The translations under genes were made by a program, and so were the position numbers. The notes beneath the pieces are model-generated. The model was not told the DNA's origin. It did not search any database and saw only the letters and a list, made by a program, of their open reading frames with translations. From Acholeplasma equirhinis (GTDB taxonomy: Bacteria > Bacillota_I > Bacilli_A > Acholeplasmatales > Acholeplasmataceae), in NCBI RefSeq assembly GCF_017052655.1, contig NZ_JAFIDC010000001.1, positions 868,001-932,000 of the forward strand: a DNA stretch of 64,000 bases, in the 5' to 3' direction. Below, in pieces: positions 8,404-16,970 of this stretch (its first letter is position 1; every line of letters starts with the position of its first letter).

Positions 8404-10251
8404 TTAGTCTACCTCTACTTCCTTTTCAATAGCACACTCAATAATGTCCCCTTCTTTAATATCGTTGAAGTTAACAATTGAGATACCACATTCGAAACCT
8501 TGACGTACTTCTTTAACATCATCTTTCATGCGTTTTAGTTGTTGGAATTCGCCCTTATAGATGACAACACCATCACGAATGATTGTAGCTTTACCATCAC
8601 GTCTAATGACACCATCTGTCACCATACAACCTGCAATTTTACCTACTTTACTGAATGTAAAGATTTGGCGTACTTCGGCTTGCCCAGTAACAACATCTTC
8701 GAAGGTAGGTTCTAGCATTCCTTTAAGTGCTTTTTCAATATCCTCAGTAATACGATAAACTATGTTATAAAGTCTAATTTCAACACCTTGGCTCTCAGCT
8801 AGAGATTTAACTGCAGCTGATGGACGGACGTTAAAGCCAATAACGATTGCGTTTGATGCAGATGCTAATGTAATATCAGATTCAGAAATTGAACCGACAC
8901 CACTTCTTACAACATTCGCATGGAATCCTTCAATATCAATCTTTTCTAACATACCTTTTAAAGCCTCAATTGAACCTTGAACGTCTGCTTTTAAGACAAG
9001 GTTTAATACCTTAGAACCATCATCTTGTGCACCGAACATACTTTCAAGTGAAGTTGCTTTTTGTTGTTTAGAATATGTTTCACGCTCTTTAGAAGCACGT
9101 GCTTCTGCAGTTTGTCTTGCAATTTTTTCGTCTTCAAATACCATGAAGACATCACCTGCTCTAGGCACATCATCAAGACCAGTAATTTCTACTGGAGTAC
9201 CTGGTAATGCCTCTGTAAAGCGGCGTTTTAAATCATCATTCATTGTTCTGATCTTACCAAATGTGTTACCACATACGATAATATCACCAATTTTTAATGT
9301 ACCATTTTCAACGATCACAGTTGCAACTGCACCACGACCTTTGTCAAGTGAAGCTTCAATAACTGTACCTTTTGCAAGTCTCTTTGGATTTGCTTTTAGG
9401 TTTTCCATTTCCGACACTAATATAATAACATCTAATAATTCATCAATACCCATTTTCTTTAATGCTGAAACCATCACATAAGGTGTTGTACCACCCCAAG
9501 TTTCAGGGATTAAATCATGTGATGATAATTCACTCATCACGTTATCTGGGTTTGCACTTGGTTTATCAATTTTGTTAACTGCCACTATGATAGGCACTTT
9601 TGCTGCTTTCGCATGTTGAAGTGCTTCAATCGTTTGAGGTTTTACACCATCGTCTGCTGCGACAACTAGAATAACAATATCTGTTACTTTAGCTCCGCGT
9701 GCTCTCATCTCAGTGAAAGCAGCATGTCCTGGAGTATCAATAAAGGTAATCTTTTCCCCTTGATGTTCCACTTGGTAAGCACCAATATGTTGAGTGATAC
9801 CACCAGCTTCACCAGATACTACACGTGATTTTCTAATTGAATCTAGTAATGTTGTTTTACCATGGTCAACGTGTCCCATAATGGTAATGATAGGGCTACG
9901 CTTAACTAAGTCTTTTGGATCGTCAACGATTTCCATTTCATCATATCGGGTTAAATCGGTAATAACTTCGTCTTTAACCGTATATCCCATTTCTAATGCG
10001 ACAAGTTCAACGGTTTCTCTGTCTAACACTTGGTTGACAGCAGTCATCATGCCTAATCCCATTAATTTCTTAATAAGAATAGCATTTGATACATCCATCG
10101 CTAAAGCTATGTCAGAGACGGTCATTTCTGGACGATAAATCAGTTCAGTATTTTTTGGTTTATTCGCCTCTTTTGGTTTTACTGTTGGGATATTCGATTT
10201 ACGAAAATCTTTTTTTGGCATTGGTTTTTTATTCTTTTTGTTATACGCCAT
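8404..10251 (-). CDS. infB: Translation initiation factor IF-2
   Basis: IF-2 is the GTPase that places initiator tRNA on the 30S subunit and promotes subunit joining. The product has about 615 residues. A short basic N-terminus is followed by the IF2_N-like fold (about residues 45-95), the GTPase with P-loop [13 protein letters not shown] and NKID, and the four C-terminal domains ending [13 protein letters not shown]. The N-terminal extension is much shorter than in B. subtilis or E. coli, which is usual for small genomes. I prefer ATG 10251 over the in-frame GTG at 10260, because the AAAGGA site sits only two bases before the GTG. Confidence 0.97.
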   Translation of the reverse strand: MAYNKKNKKPMPKKDFRKSNIPTVKPKEANKPKNTELIYRPEMTVSDIALAMDVSNAILIKKLMGLGMMTAVNQVLDRETVELVALEMGYTVKDEVITDLTRYDEMEIVDDPKDLVKRSPIITIMGHVDHGKTTLLDSIRKSRVVSGEAGGITQHIGAYQVEHQGEKITFIDTPGHAAFTEMRARGAKVTDIVILVVAADDGVKPQTIEALQHAKAAKVPIIVAVNKIDKPSANPDNVMSELSSHDLIPETWGGTTPYVMVSALKKMGIDELLDVIILVSEMENLKANPKRLAKGTVIEASLDKGRGAVATVIVENGTLKIGDIIVCGNTFGKIRTMNDDLKRRFTEALPGTPVEITGLDDVPRAGDVFMVFEDEKIARQTAEARASKERETYSKQQKATSLESMFGAQDDGSKVLNLVLKADVQGSIEALKGMLEKIDIEGFHANVVRSGVGSISESDITLASASNAIVIGFNVRPSAAVKSLAESQGVEIRLYNIVYRITEDIEKALKGMLEPTFEDVVTGQAEVRQIFTFSKVGKIAGCMVTDGVIRRDGKATIIRDGVVIYKGEFQQLKRMKDDVKEVRQGFECGISIVNFNDIKEGDIIECAIEKEVEVD

Positions 10252-10268
10252 ATGAATCACAATCCTTT

Positions 10269-10547
10269 CTACTTCAGCAACATACTAAACCCCTTATCTT
10301 TTATTCCGATAACTTTAACTTCTTTTCTACCTAGAGCACTAGAAAGCTCTATTGAAGAAAAGTTCTCATTTAAAACGCATTGATAAGTTTTCGTTTTGTC
10401 ACTGATTTTCTTTTTTGTATTGGGACCGGCATCATTAGCAAGAAGGACCATATGAAGTTCACCTTTTTGTAAGGCTTTAACGACTTCATCAGTACCGAGT
10501 ACCACCTTTTTTGCACGATATGCGAGTCCAAGTGTACCTAAGTTCAT
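10269..10547 (-). CDS. ylxQ: YlxQ, L7Ae-family RNA-binding protein
   Basis: The 92-residue product has the L7Ae/L30e fold signature: GLAYRAKKVVLGTDEVVKAL at the start and MVLLANDAGPNTKKKI, the conserved region that contacts kink-turn RNA. YlxQ binds RNA kink-turns in other bacteria, but the in vivo partner is not established. The gene overlaps the ylxR stop by four bases and precedes infB by 17 bases, in the usual nusA-ylxR-ylxQ-infB order. The RNA target here is unknown. Confidence 0.92.
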   Translation of the reverse strand: MNLGTLGLAYRAKKVVLGTDEVVKALQKGELHMVLLANDAGPNTKKKISDKTKTYQCVLNENFSSIELSSALGRKEVKVIGIKDKGFSMLLK

Positions 10548-10801
10548 AAGAGTCCTAATAACTCCTCATAAATACTATCCGGTACATTTACTTCTAGTTT
10601 TTTATCTAAAGCTTTATTTTTCTTTGCAAGTTCGATGACTTCTTTAGACAAGATTAAATAAGCTCCACGGCCATTTGCTTTTCCTTTTGTATCAACTGAT
10701 ACTTCGCCTTCTTTAGTTGCTACAACACGGATTAAATCTTTTTTAGGGCGTACTTCTTTTGTGACAACACATGTACGCATTGGAACTTTTTTAACTTTCA
10801 T
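10544..10801 (-). CDS. ylxR: YlxR (RnpM) RNA-binding protein
   Basis: The product (85 residues) carries the YlxR/DUF448 pattern: PMRTCVVTKEVRPKKDLIRVV, then KANGRGAYLILSKE with the conserved GRGAY motif. Members bind RNA, and one has been described as a modulator of RNase P. The ATG at 10801 follows a strong GGGAGG site; a longer in-frame TTG start at 10816 lies on that site and is rejected. It sits between nusA and ylxQ. Confidence 0.93.
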   Translation of the reverse strand: MKVKKVPMRTCVVTKEVRPKKDLIRVVATKEGEVSVDTKGKANGRGAYLILSKEVIELAKKNKALDKKLEVNVPDSIYEELLGLL

Positions 10802-10821
10802 GAGAATACCTCCCAAAACAA

Positions 10822-11898
10822 TTAGTAAATAATGCCTTCTTCTGCTGCAATTGATTCTGATTTGATATCAATACTCCAACCAGATGCTTGAACTGCAAGT
10901 TTAACATTTTGACCAAGTTTTCCAATAGCAAGTGATAATTGTTGATCTGGAACGATCGCTAATGCGCTCTTATCTTTCGGATTAACTTTAGTTACTGCAA
11001 CAACTGGAGCAGGTTGTAATGAGTTTGCAATTAATTCCTTTTCGTTATCGCTCCAACGGAAAAGGTCAATCTTTTCGCCAGATAGATACTTAGAAATTTC
11101 CTTAATACGAACGCCACCTTCACCTACAGTTGCACCAATAACGTCAACATTTTCGTTATTTGAACGTAGACCAACTTTTGATCTATCACCTGGGTCGCGA
11201 GCAATACCTAAAACTTCGATTGTACCATCTTTGATTTCAGGTACATGTTCTTCAAGTAAGCGAGTAATTAAACCAACATGTGTTCTTGAAACATAAATTT
11301 TTGGTCCTTTAGGTTTCATTTCAACATCTGTGACATAAACTTTAATTCTGTCACCAATATGGAATTTATCTGTTGGTAAAGCTTCTTTCTTAGGTAACAT
11401 CGTAATGACATCTTTATTGATTTCAATACGATAGATTTCTTGTTCAACATCAAGTACTCTTGCATTTACCATTTCATATTGAAGTTTCTTTAATCCTTGA
11501 TAAATGTTTTCTTTCTTGATTTGATTTAAAACTTCATTAAAACGATGTTTTAAATCACGAGAAGCATTATAGTTGAACTCACCTGGTTCAATTTTAACTT
11601 CAAGTAATTCATTCGCTTTAGCTCTAGAGTTCATTTCTTTAGCATCAGCTAATTTAATGAATGTATACTTCTTGTCTAGGTCAAGATTTAGTTCACCTTC
11701 GGGTAACACAAAGTATTGACCAAAGATTAAAAGTTCATTCTTTTCTTCTCTGAACTCAACTCGGCAAGTTTGTACGCCTAATTGTTTTTTACAAGCAGCA
11801 ATGAGCCCCTGTTCAAATGCGTAGTAAACTTGTTCTTTTGATAAGTCGTTATCTTCTGCGACTTCATTGATATTTTGGAAAAATGCTTTATTAATCAT
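10822..11898 (-). CDS. nusA: Transcription termination/antitermination factor NusA
   Basis: NusA binds RNA polymerase and modulates pausing and termination. The 358-residue product has the N-terminal RNAP-binding domain (1-125), an S1 domain (about 130-200, with RIKVYVTDVEMKPKGPKIYVSRTH), and two KH domains including RDPGDRSKVGLRSNNENVDVIGATVGEGGVRI and LAIGKLGQNVKLA. It ends shortly after the second KH domain, as in Gram-positive NusA, which lacks the acidic C-terminal repeats of E. coli. It lies 15 bases after rimP and 20 before ylxR. Confidence 0.97.
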   Translation of the reverse strand: MINKAFFQNINEVAEDNDLSKEQVYYAFEQGLIAACKKQLGVQTCRVEFREEKNELLIFGQYFVLPEGELNLDLDKKYTFIKLADAKEMNSRAKANELLEVKIEPGEFNYNASRDLKHRFNEVLNQIKKENIYQGLKKLQYEMVNARVLDVEQEIYRIEINKDVITMLPKKEALPTDKFHIGDRIKVYVTDVEMKPKGPKIYVSRTHVGLITRLLEEHVPEIKDGTIEVLGIARDPGDRSKVGLRSNNENVDVIGATVGEGGVRIKEISKYLSGEKIDLFRWSDNEKELIANSLQPAPVVAVTKVNPKDKSALAIVPDQQLSLAIGKLGQNVKLAVQASGWSIDIKSESIAAEEGIIY

Positions 11899-11912
11899 TT
11901 TCTTTTCTCACC

Positions 11913-12347
11913 TCAAAATTTGACAGCTTGTCTAATAAATTTAATATTTTCGTAACTAATTTGTAGCTTTTTAGGTCTACCTTTAATAAAGAAACTTATG
12001 TAAAGTTGATCATCAATTACATCATCAAGTGTCGCATCGCCCATGAAACTTTCTGTTTCAATATAGACATACTTTCCGATGTTTTCTTTGATTTCATCGA
12101 GTGATCTAAGTGGACGCTCGATACCTACAGTTGAAAGTTCTAAGTAGTAATCGTCTGGTAAATCATCATTGATCAGATCTAAAACTTCCATGTGAATAGG
12201 TTCTAACGTCTCATGATCCAATTCATTATCGATTAAAATCGTAAGAATTTTCTCACTCCCCATCTTCTCAATTGATATATCAAATAAGTCTAATTTGTGT
12301 TTTTCAAACACTGTTAAAACTTTATTTTTAATTAAATTTATATCCAT
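11913..12347 (-). CDS. rimP: Ribosome maturation factor RimP
   Basis: RimP assists early 30S assembly. The product of about 144 residues contains LSTVGIERPLRSLDEIKENIGKYV, the best-conserved family motif, plus a C-terminal SH3-like strand set. I chose ATG 12347 (MDINLIKNKVL), preceded by GGAGAGTGATGAG. A longer frame from 12401 would run through the leader hairpin and starts at the predicted transcription start, so it is rejected. It is first in the rimP-nusA-ylxR-ylxQ-infB-rbfA operon. Confidence 0.94.
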   Translation of the reverse strand: MDINLIKNKVLTVFEKHKLDLFDISIEKMGSEKILTILIDNELDHETLEPIHMEVLDLINDDLPDDYYLELSTVGIERPLRSLDEIKENIGKYVYIETESFMGDATLDDVIDDQLYISFFIKGRPKKLQISYENIKFIRQAVKF

Positions 12348-12358
12348 CTCATCACTCT

Positions 12359-12392
12359 CCAAAAAATAAGTGAGAACTTGCCAGCCCCACTT
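12359..12392 (-). promoter_or_regulatory. Leader hairpin with T-tract upstream of rimP (possible attenuator)
   Basis: Right after the predicted transcription start, minus-strand AAGTGGG (12392-12386) pairs with CTCACTT (12374-12368), seven pairs with one G-U, and is followed by ATTTTTT and then the rimP binding site. This is a terminator-shaped hairpin in a very short leader, so it may attenuate the operon. NusA autoregulation is an inference. Confidence 0.6.
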
Positions 12393-12405
12393 CATCTTCA
12401 TAAAA

Positions 12406-12434
12406 ATTATAGCATTTATTTATATAAATGACAA
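12406..12434 (-). promoter_or_regulatory. Promoter of the rimP-nusA-infB operon
   Basis: On the minus strand TTGTCA (12434-12429), a 17-base spacer and TATAAT (12411-12406) form a near-consensus promoter. The predicted start near 12399 lies directly before the leader hairpin. Confidence 0.75.
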
Positions 12435-12458
12435 CAAATAAATTAATTATGCTACAAT
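12429..12458 (+). promoter_or_regulatory. Divergent promoter of coaD
   Basis: TACAAT at 12453-12458 is a good -10 box 27 bases before the coaD start. The -35 region (TGACAA, 12429-12434) is shared with the opposing rimP promoter, so the two promoters overlap and probably exclude one another. Confidence 0.5.
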
Positions 12459-12484
12459 ATTTATACAAAAGAGAGGAATTTGTA

Positions 12485-12967
12485 ATGAGAAAAGGTGTTT
12501 ATCCAGGTTCATTTGATCCACCAACACTTGCACATTTAGATATTATCAAACGCGCATCAGAACTTGTTGATGAGCTTCATGTTGTGATTGCTCAAAATCC
12601 ACGTAAAGTATTTTCATTTTCAGTTGAAGCACGTGAAATTATGCTTCAAAAGATGACCAAGGATATTCCAAATGTAAGAATTGGTCACACTTCTGACTTG
12701 GTTGTTCGTTATGCTCAAGAAAATGGATTAAAAGTTTTATTCCGTGGTTTACGAAACATTGCAGATTACGAAGCAGAATATCAATTATTCCAGTTCAATA
12801 AAAACTTAAATAATGAGGTTGAGACTGTTTATCTGTTCCCATCAACAAGAAATGGATTTGTCTCATCATCCTCAATTAAAGAACTTGTTTACCATCATGC
12901 TGACATTAGTCTATATGTCCATGAGGATATCATTAATGATGTGATTAATGGTTTACCCAAAAAATAA
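12485..12967 (+). CDS. coaD: Phosphopantetheine adenylyltransferase
   Basis: CoaD makes dephospho-CoA from 4'-phosphopantetheine and ATP. The 160-residue product shows the nucleotidyltransferase start YPGSFDPPTLAHLDII, the RGLRNIADYEAEYQL substrate loop and a C-terminal SSSIKEL in place of ISSTxVRE. The usual TxGH motif reads TLAH, so Gly is Ala; the His is kept. ATG 12485 is preceded by GAGAGG; the upstream in-frame ATG lies in the promoter. It is a single-gene unit followed by a strong terminator. Confidence 0.95.
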   Translation: MRKGVYPGSFDPPTLAHLDIIKRASELVDELHVVIAQNPRKVFSFSVEAREIMLQKMTKDIPNVRIGHTSDLVVRYAQENGLKVLFRGLRNIADYEAEYQLFQFNKNLNNEVETVYLFPSTRNGFVSSSSIKELVYHHADISLYVHEDIINDVINGLPKK

Positions 12968-12991
12968 AGCACTCCGATGAGTGCTTTTTTT
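12968..12991. terminator. Bidirectional terminator between coaD and the HTH membrane protein
   Basis: AGCACTC-CGAT-GAGTGCT is a perfect 7-bp stem with a T run on the plus side (12983-12991) and TTTATTTTTT on the minus side, serving both convergent genes. Confidence 0.9.
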
Positions 12992-12992
12992 C

Positions 12993-14171
12993 TTAACTGT
13001 TTTTAAATTTCCAATTAACTAAGATGAATATGCCTAATACAACTATCATATAAATGTTAAACAAAAAGTCCATTCCAAATGGAATTATAGAAGCTAAGGA
13101 TACAAACAGTAAATAGATCACTACCGTTAGAAGTGCGACTTTTTTCTTCAAGAATGCAAGTAAACCTAAGATAGTAAATACTACCGGACCAATTAAAAGA
13201 AATAATAATGCACCAATATCATGGACACCATAGTAATTTACGTTCATCTCTAGAAACACATAAATGACACTTAGTAAGACCAATGGAAGCCATTTAAAAC
13301 TTATTCTCTTTCTAATCATCATGATGATTGAGATCGTTAAGATATTAACCAAGTTTAAAACTACTAAAAATTCTATCATTCTTGATGCTTGACCAATTAT
13401 TAAGAATAAAAGTAAATTTGAAATAGCAATCATCGAACCAACAAAAATAGTATCAATAGTTATTTTAAACTTATCAAAAATTGTGGGGTAATGGATCATT
13501 TTACGGTGAATTGTATTTACAATTATTATAATTAAACCTGCAATTAAACCGCTAAATAAAGCCCATAATAAATACCAGTCGAATCTAATAATGCCTATTA
13601 TCCAACCATTTTGAGTTAAATAAAAATAATGCCCAGCAATATAAGGTGAATATAAGAATACGGTTAATATCTGTGCAAAATATGTCCATTTTGTTTGATT
13701 GTATAAAACTCTTTTTTCTTCATCTGTAAAAACAGATTTTTCAATAAAGAATGTTCTTAGAACAATGTATAGAATCAATCCTGCAAAATTGAATATAAGT
13801 AATGGAATTAATCCATACCAAATTGCATCAGCTTTATCACTTTTTAAGTTAATAACAAGAATGGATAAAAGTAATCCAAAGTACATTCCTATTACATTCA
13901 GATTAGAATATAACTTGAATCTTGATACATGATTCTTAGGTGATGATTGTTTCACAATACCAATTCTTTCGCCTTTTAAAAGTTCATCAACTGAAACACC
14001 TAAAACCTCTGATAATTTAGGTAGTAAGGTAACTTCAGGAAACCCTTCTCCTGTTTCCCATCTTGAGATAGCTTTATCAGTTACCCCGATTAAATCTGCT
14101 AATTCATTTTGGGTTAATCTTTTTTCTTTTCTAATACTTTGAATAAATGCTCCACATTTTTTTGCATCCAT
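12993..14171 (-). CDS. XRE-type HTH regulator fused to a multi-pass membrane domain
   Basis: The product has 392 residues. Residues 1-70 form a Cro/C1-type helix-turn-helix (TQNELADLIGVTDKAISRWETGEGFPEVTLLPKLSEVLGVSVDELL). About nine hydrophobic helices follow from residue 90 to the C-terminus, with no other recognisable domain. Such one-piece membrane-bound XRE regulators occur in Firmicutes, and their signals are generally unknown. ATG 14171 follows GAGGTGATAAGT. The gene stands alone between convergent coaD and a HAD hydrolase, so its target is not suggested by context. Confidence 0.8.
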   Translation of the reverse strand: MDAKKCGAFIQSIRKEKRLTQNELADLIGVTDKAISRWETGEGFPEVTLLPKLSEVLGVSVDELLKGERIGIVKQSSPKNHVSRFKLYSNLNVIGMYFGLLLSILVINLKSDKADAIWYGLIPLLIFNFAGLILYIVLRTFFIEKSVFTDEEKRVLYNQTKWTYFAQILTVFLYSPYIAGHYFYLTQNGWIIGIIRFDWYLLWALFSGLIAGLIIIIVNTIHRKMIHYPTIFDKFKITIDTIFVGSMIAISNLLLFLIIGQASRMIEFLVVLNLVNILTISIIMMIRKRISFKWLPLVLLSVIYVFLEMNVNYYGVHDIGALLFLLIGPVVFTILGLLAFLKKKVALLTVVIYLLFVSLASIIPFGMDFLFNIYMIVVLGIFILVNWKFKNS

Positions 14172-14259
14172 ACTTATCACCTCAAGTTCATTCTAACAAC
14201 CAAGAATTAAACTTCCTACCTATTAATTAAAGAAACGACTCCACGATTCGTAGAATTTG

Positions 14260-15039
14260 CTATAATAAGCCATTTTCTTCGAAGAAATCAAACAATTTGT
14301 CTTCTTCAATATGTGGAGCAATCAACTTTTTGATATCACTTGCTTCATCTTGCCATCTTGAGTTACCCATTAAAATACCATGGTCTGCAAGTTTAATCAT
14401 TTCTAAATCATTTTGGCCATCCCCGACACAAATAAGTTCATAACCTTCATAATTTTTCATAACAATCTTAACAGCATTTTCTTTAGATATTCTTGGATAC
14501 ACTAAATCAACACCACCATAGTGCCAAAAATAATGTTTGAACTGTGGATATGATTTTGCAATCTTACTCAATTCTTCTTGATCTTTATGGAATACCCATA
14601 ATTGGTAAACATGATTTTCTTTATAAAATTCAGGATCAACAAGTGGTTTAATTGATGTATAACCTTTTAATGCATATTCAATATGTTCATCAAATAATGA
14701 AACTGCTTCTTTATCAAATCCGACCATACCCATTGAAATACCACGTTCTTTAGTATCTTCAATAACCATTTTTACGTCATCGTCATCAATCGGATCTTCG
14801 TAAATAATTTCATCACCTTTAAGTACTACCGCACCATTAACCATGATTAAATAATCAAAAAGATGTCTATATTCATCGAGTACATCCATCTTAGAAGGTC
14901 CACGGCCAGTTGCTAGAACTAAAACGTAGTCTTTATTCTTTCTTAATGTTTCAATAAGTTTAACTGTTTGTGGTAAGACTCTTTGTTGTTTTGTTGAACG
15001 TAACGTATTATCAACATCGAAGACATATACTCTTTTCAT
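14260..15039 (-). CDS. Cof-type HAD-superfamily phosphatase
   Basis: The 259-residue product has HAD motif I (VFDVDNTLRST), motif II (LATGRG), a cap domain, and motif III/IV (ICVGDGQNDLEMIKLADHGILMGNS). This is the IIB (Cof/YbjI) type, which dephosphorylates small phosphorylated metabolites with broad specificity. Motif I has Asn in DVDNT where many members have Gly. ATG 15039 follows GAGGTGTCTT. It is divergent from RNase J across about 105 bases. Confidence 0.88.
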   Translation of the reverse strand: MKRVYVFDVDNTLRSTKQQRVLPQTVKLIETLRKNKDYVLVLATGRGPSKMDVLDEYRHLFDYLIMVNGAVVLKGDEIIYEDPIDDDDVKMVIEDTKERGISMGMVGFDKEAVSLFDEHIEYALKGYTSIKPLVDPEFYKENHVYQLWVFHKDQEELSKIAKSYPQFKHYFWHYGGVDLVYPRISKENAVKIVMKNYEGYELICVGDGQNDLEMIKLADHGILMGNSRWQDEASDIKKLIAPHIEEDKLFDFFEENGLL

Positions 15040-15144
15040 AAGACACCTCATTATCTATACATATTGTAACACAAACAAATTACTATGAATTTTCAAATTT
15101 TAATGTATAATAAATATATAGTTTATACGATACGAGGAATTTTT

Positions 15145-16827
15145 ATGCCAAAGAATGTATTGCTGCAAACCGGCGAAATCGGAGTTTTTGCGTTAGGTGG
15201 TTTAGGCGAAGTCGGAAAAAATACATATGTTTATGAAATAAACGATCAAATATTTATCGTCGATGCTGGAATTTTATTTCCAGATGACGAACTTTTAGGT
15301 ATCGATTATGTCATTCCTGACTATCAATACTTAAAGGAAAACGAAGAACGTATCGTTGGTTTATTTATAACCCATGGACATGAAGACCACATTGGTGGTA
15401 TTCCATATTTATTACGACAAGTTAAAATCCCTCGCATTTATGCATCCGGTATCGCAGTTGACTTAATTGAATATAAACTTGCTGAACATAAAAATATTAC
15501 AATCCCAAAAATTGAAGAATATAAATCATATTATTCTTATAATTTTAAAGGTGTTGATATTTCATTTATCAGACTAAATCACTCAATTCCAGATATGTTT
15601 GGTATTGTTTTTAGAACTGAACATGGTCCAATTTTCCATACAGGTGACTTTAAAATTGACTACACACCAGTAGGTCCGCATGCAGAATATGATAAACTTG
15701 CAAGTTTAGGCAGTGAAGGTTGTTTACTACTGCTATCTGACTCAACCAATGCTGAACAAGAAAACTTGATTCAATCAGAGTCTAAAGTTGGTAAATCAAT
15801 CAATGAACTCTTCACGAGAATTCCAGGCAGAATTATCATTGCAACATTTGCATCCAACCTTTATCGTATTCAACAAATCATTGAGGCATCCGAATTAACT
15901 GGAAGAAAAGTTGCAGTCTTTGGACGTTCTATGGAACGTGCAATTGAAGCAGGTCAACAATCTGGTTATATTAAAGCTAAAAAAGGTACAATCATTACAC
16001 CTGAGGATTTGAATAAATTCACTTTAGAATCAACTTGTATTTTAGTAACTGGATCTCAAGGTGAACCACTTGCAGCACTATCTAGAATTGCTAATGGATC
16101 TCATAGACAAATTAAAACTGTGAAAGGTGACACTGTCATCTTCTCATCAAGTCCAATCCCTGGTAATCAAGATCCAATTAATAAAACAATTAATCTTTTA
16201 TTTAGAAATGATGTCAACGTCATTACACACGGTCCAATTACCGATACCCATACTTCAGGTCACGGTTCTGCACCAGACTTAAAACTTATGTTAACTTTAA
16301 TCAAACCTAAGTTCTTCATTCCAATGCATGGTGAACATCGAATGTTAAAACACCATAAAGCACTTGCTGTTGAATGTGGTGTACCTTCAGAAAATGTACT
16401 TATCATGGATAATGGTGATGTTGCAGGTCTAACAAAAGACACTTTAAGACATGCAGGTAGAGTTCAAGCTGCAGATGTCTATATTGATGGTACTGGCATT
16501 GGAAACATCGGTTCTTCTGTCTTAAGAGAAAGAAAAATACTTTCTGAAGAAGGTTTATTCTCAGTTGTCTTAACAATTGACGAAGAAAAGAAAACTTTAG
16601 TCAATGACCCAACAGTGATTTCTCGTGGTTTCATTTATATGAAAGGAAATGAGGAACTAACCCAAAGTCTTGCAAATGAAGTTAAACAATTAGTACTTAA
16701 GGAACTAAACAAGAAAAAATACATGGAAGCTACCCTTAAACAAACAATCATTGATTTATTAACAGATAAGATTTATGATCTAACTTTACGTAAACCAATG
16801 ATTATTCCAATCTTCATGCATATATAA
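15145..16827 (+). CDS. rnjA: Ribonuclease J
   Basis: RNase J is a beta-CASP metallo-beta-lactamase nuclease with 5'-exo and endonuclease activity in mRNA decay. The 560-residue product has the zinc motif HGHEDH (residues 77-82), HTGDFKIDYTPV, the beta-CASP stretch with HTSGHGS, and the MPMHGEHRM-like FIPMHGEHRML. ATG 15145 follows GAGGAATTTTT; an upstream in-frame ATG at 15085 precedes the TATAAT at 15106-15111 and is not usable. The C-terminal domain is present (to KPMIIPIFMHI), so the length is normal. Confidence 0.95.
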   Translation: MPKNVLLQTGEIGVFALGGLGEVGKNTYVYEINDQIFIVDAGILFPDDELLGIDYVIPDYQYLKENEERIVGLFITHGHEDHIGGIPYLLRQVKIPRIYASGIAVDLIEYKLAEHKNITIPKIEEYKSYYSYNFKGVDISFIRLNHSIPDMFGIVFRTEHGPIFHTGDFKIDYTPVGPHAEYDKLASLGSEGCLLLLSDSTNAEQENLIQSESKVGKSINELFTRIPGRIIIATFASNLYRIQQIIEASELTGRKVAVFGRSMERAIEAGQQSGYIKAKKGTIITPEDLNKFTLESTCILVTGSQGEPLAALSRIANGSHRQIKTVKGDTVIFSSSPIPGNQDPINKTINLLFRNDVNVITHGPITDTHTSGHGSAPDLKLMLTLIKPKFFIPMHGEHRMLKHHKALAVECGVPSENVLIMDNGDVAGLTKDTLRHAGRVQAADVYIDGTGIGNIGSSVLRERKILSEEGLFSVVLTIDEEKKTLVNDPTVISRGFIYMKGNEELTQSLANEVKQLVLKELNKKKYMEATLKQTIIDLLTDKIYDLTLRKPMIIPIFMHI

Positions 16828-16832
16828 ATCAT

Positions 16833-16863
16833 AAGACTTCACTAAGTAGGAAGTCTTTTTTTT
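16833..16863 (+). terminator. Terminator of the RNase J gene
   Basis: AAGACTTC/GAAGTCTT forms an 8-bp stem with a 9-base loop, followed by a run of eight Ts, just after the stop codon. Confidence 0.9.
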
Positions 16864-16928
16864 AATCTATTTTTACCTTTATTTCGCTTCCAATAAAGAT
16901 CATTATAAGCAAGAGATAAACCTTTCAT
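16842..16928 (-). CDS. Candidate small basic peptide (28 residues)
   Basis: ATG 16928 is preceded at the ideal distance of six bases by AAGGAG (16940-16935). The frame encodes MKGLSLAYNDLYWKRN followed by a Lys/Arg-rich tail and stops at 16842 inside the RNase J terminator stem-loop. I recognise no family. It lies just after the minus-strand terminator at 16949-16970, so it would need read-through or a promoter inside the exonuclease gene. Existence as a gene is uncertain. Confidence 0.3.
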   Translation of the reverse strand: MKGLSLAYNDLYWKRNKGKNRLKKRLPT

Positions 16929-16948
16929 ATTTGGCTCCTTAAAGCCAT

Positions 16949-16970
16949 AAAAAAACTCCTTACTGGAGTT
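16949..16970 (-). terminator. Terminator of the uvrC-exonuclease unit
   Basis: Minus-strand AACTCC-AGTAA-GGAGTT followed by TTTTT; the stem includes the last base of the exonuclease stop codon. Confidence 0.8.

Noticed and set aside
9143-9481. Plus-strand frame of 112 codons inside infB
   Set aside because: It is the complement of conserved IF-2 sequence with no ribosome site or family resemblance.
12348-12401. Longer RimP starting at 12401
   Set aside because: That start is at the predicted transcription start and would translate the leader hairpin; ATG 12347 has a proper GGAG site.
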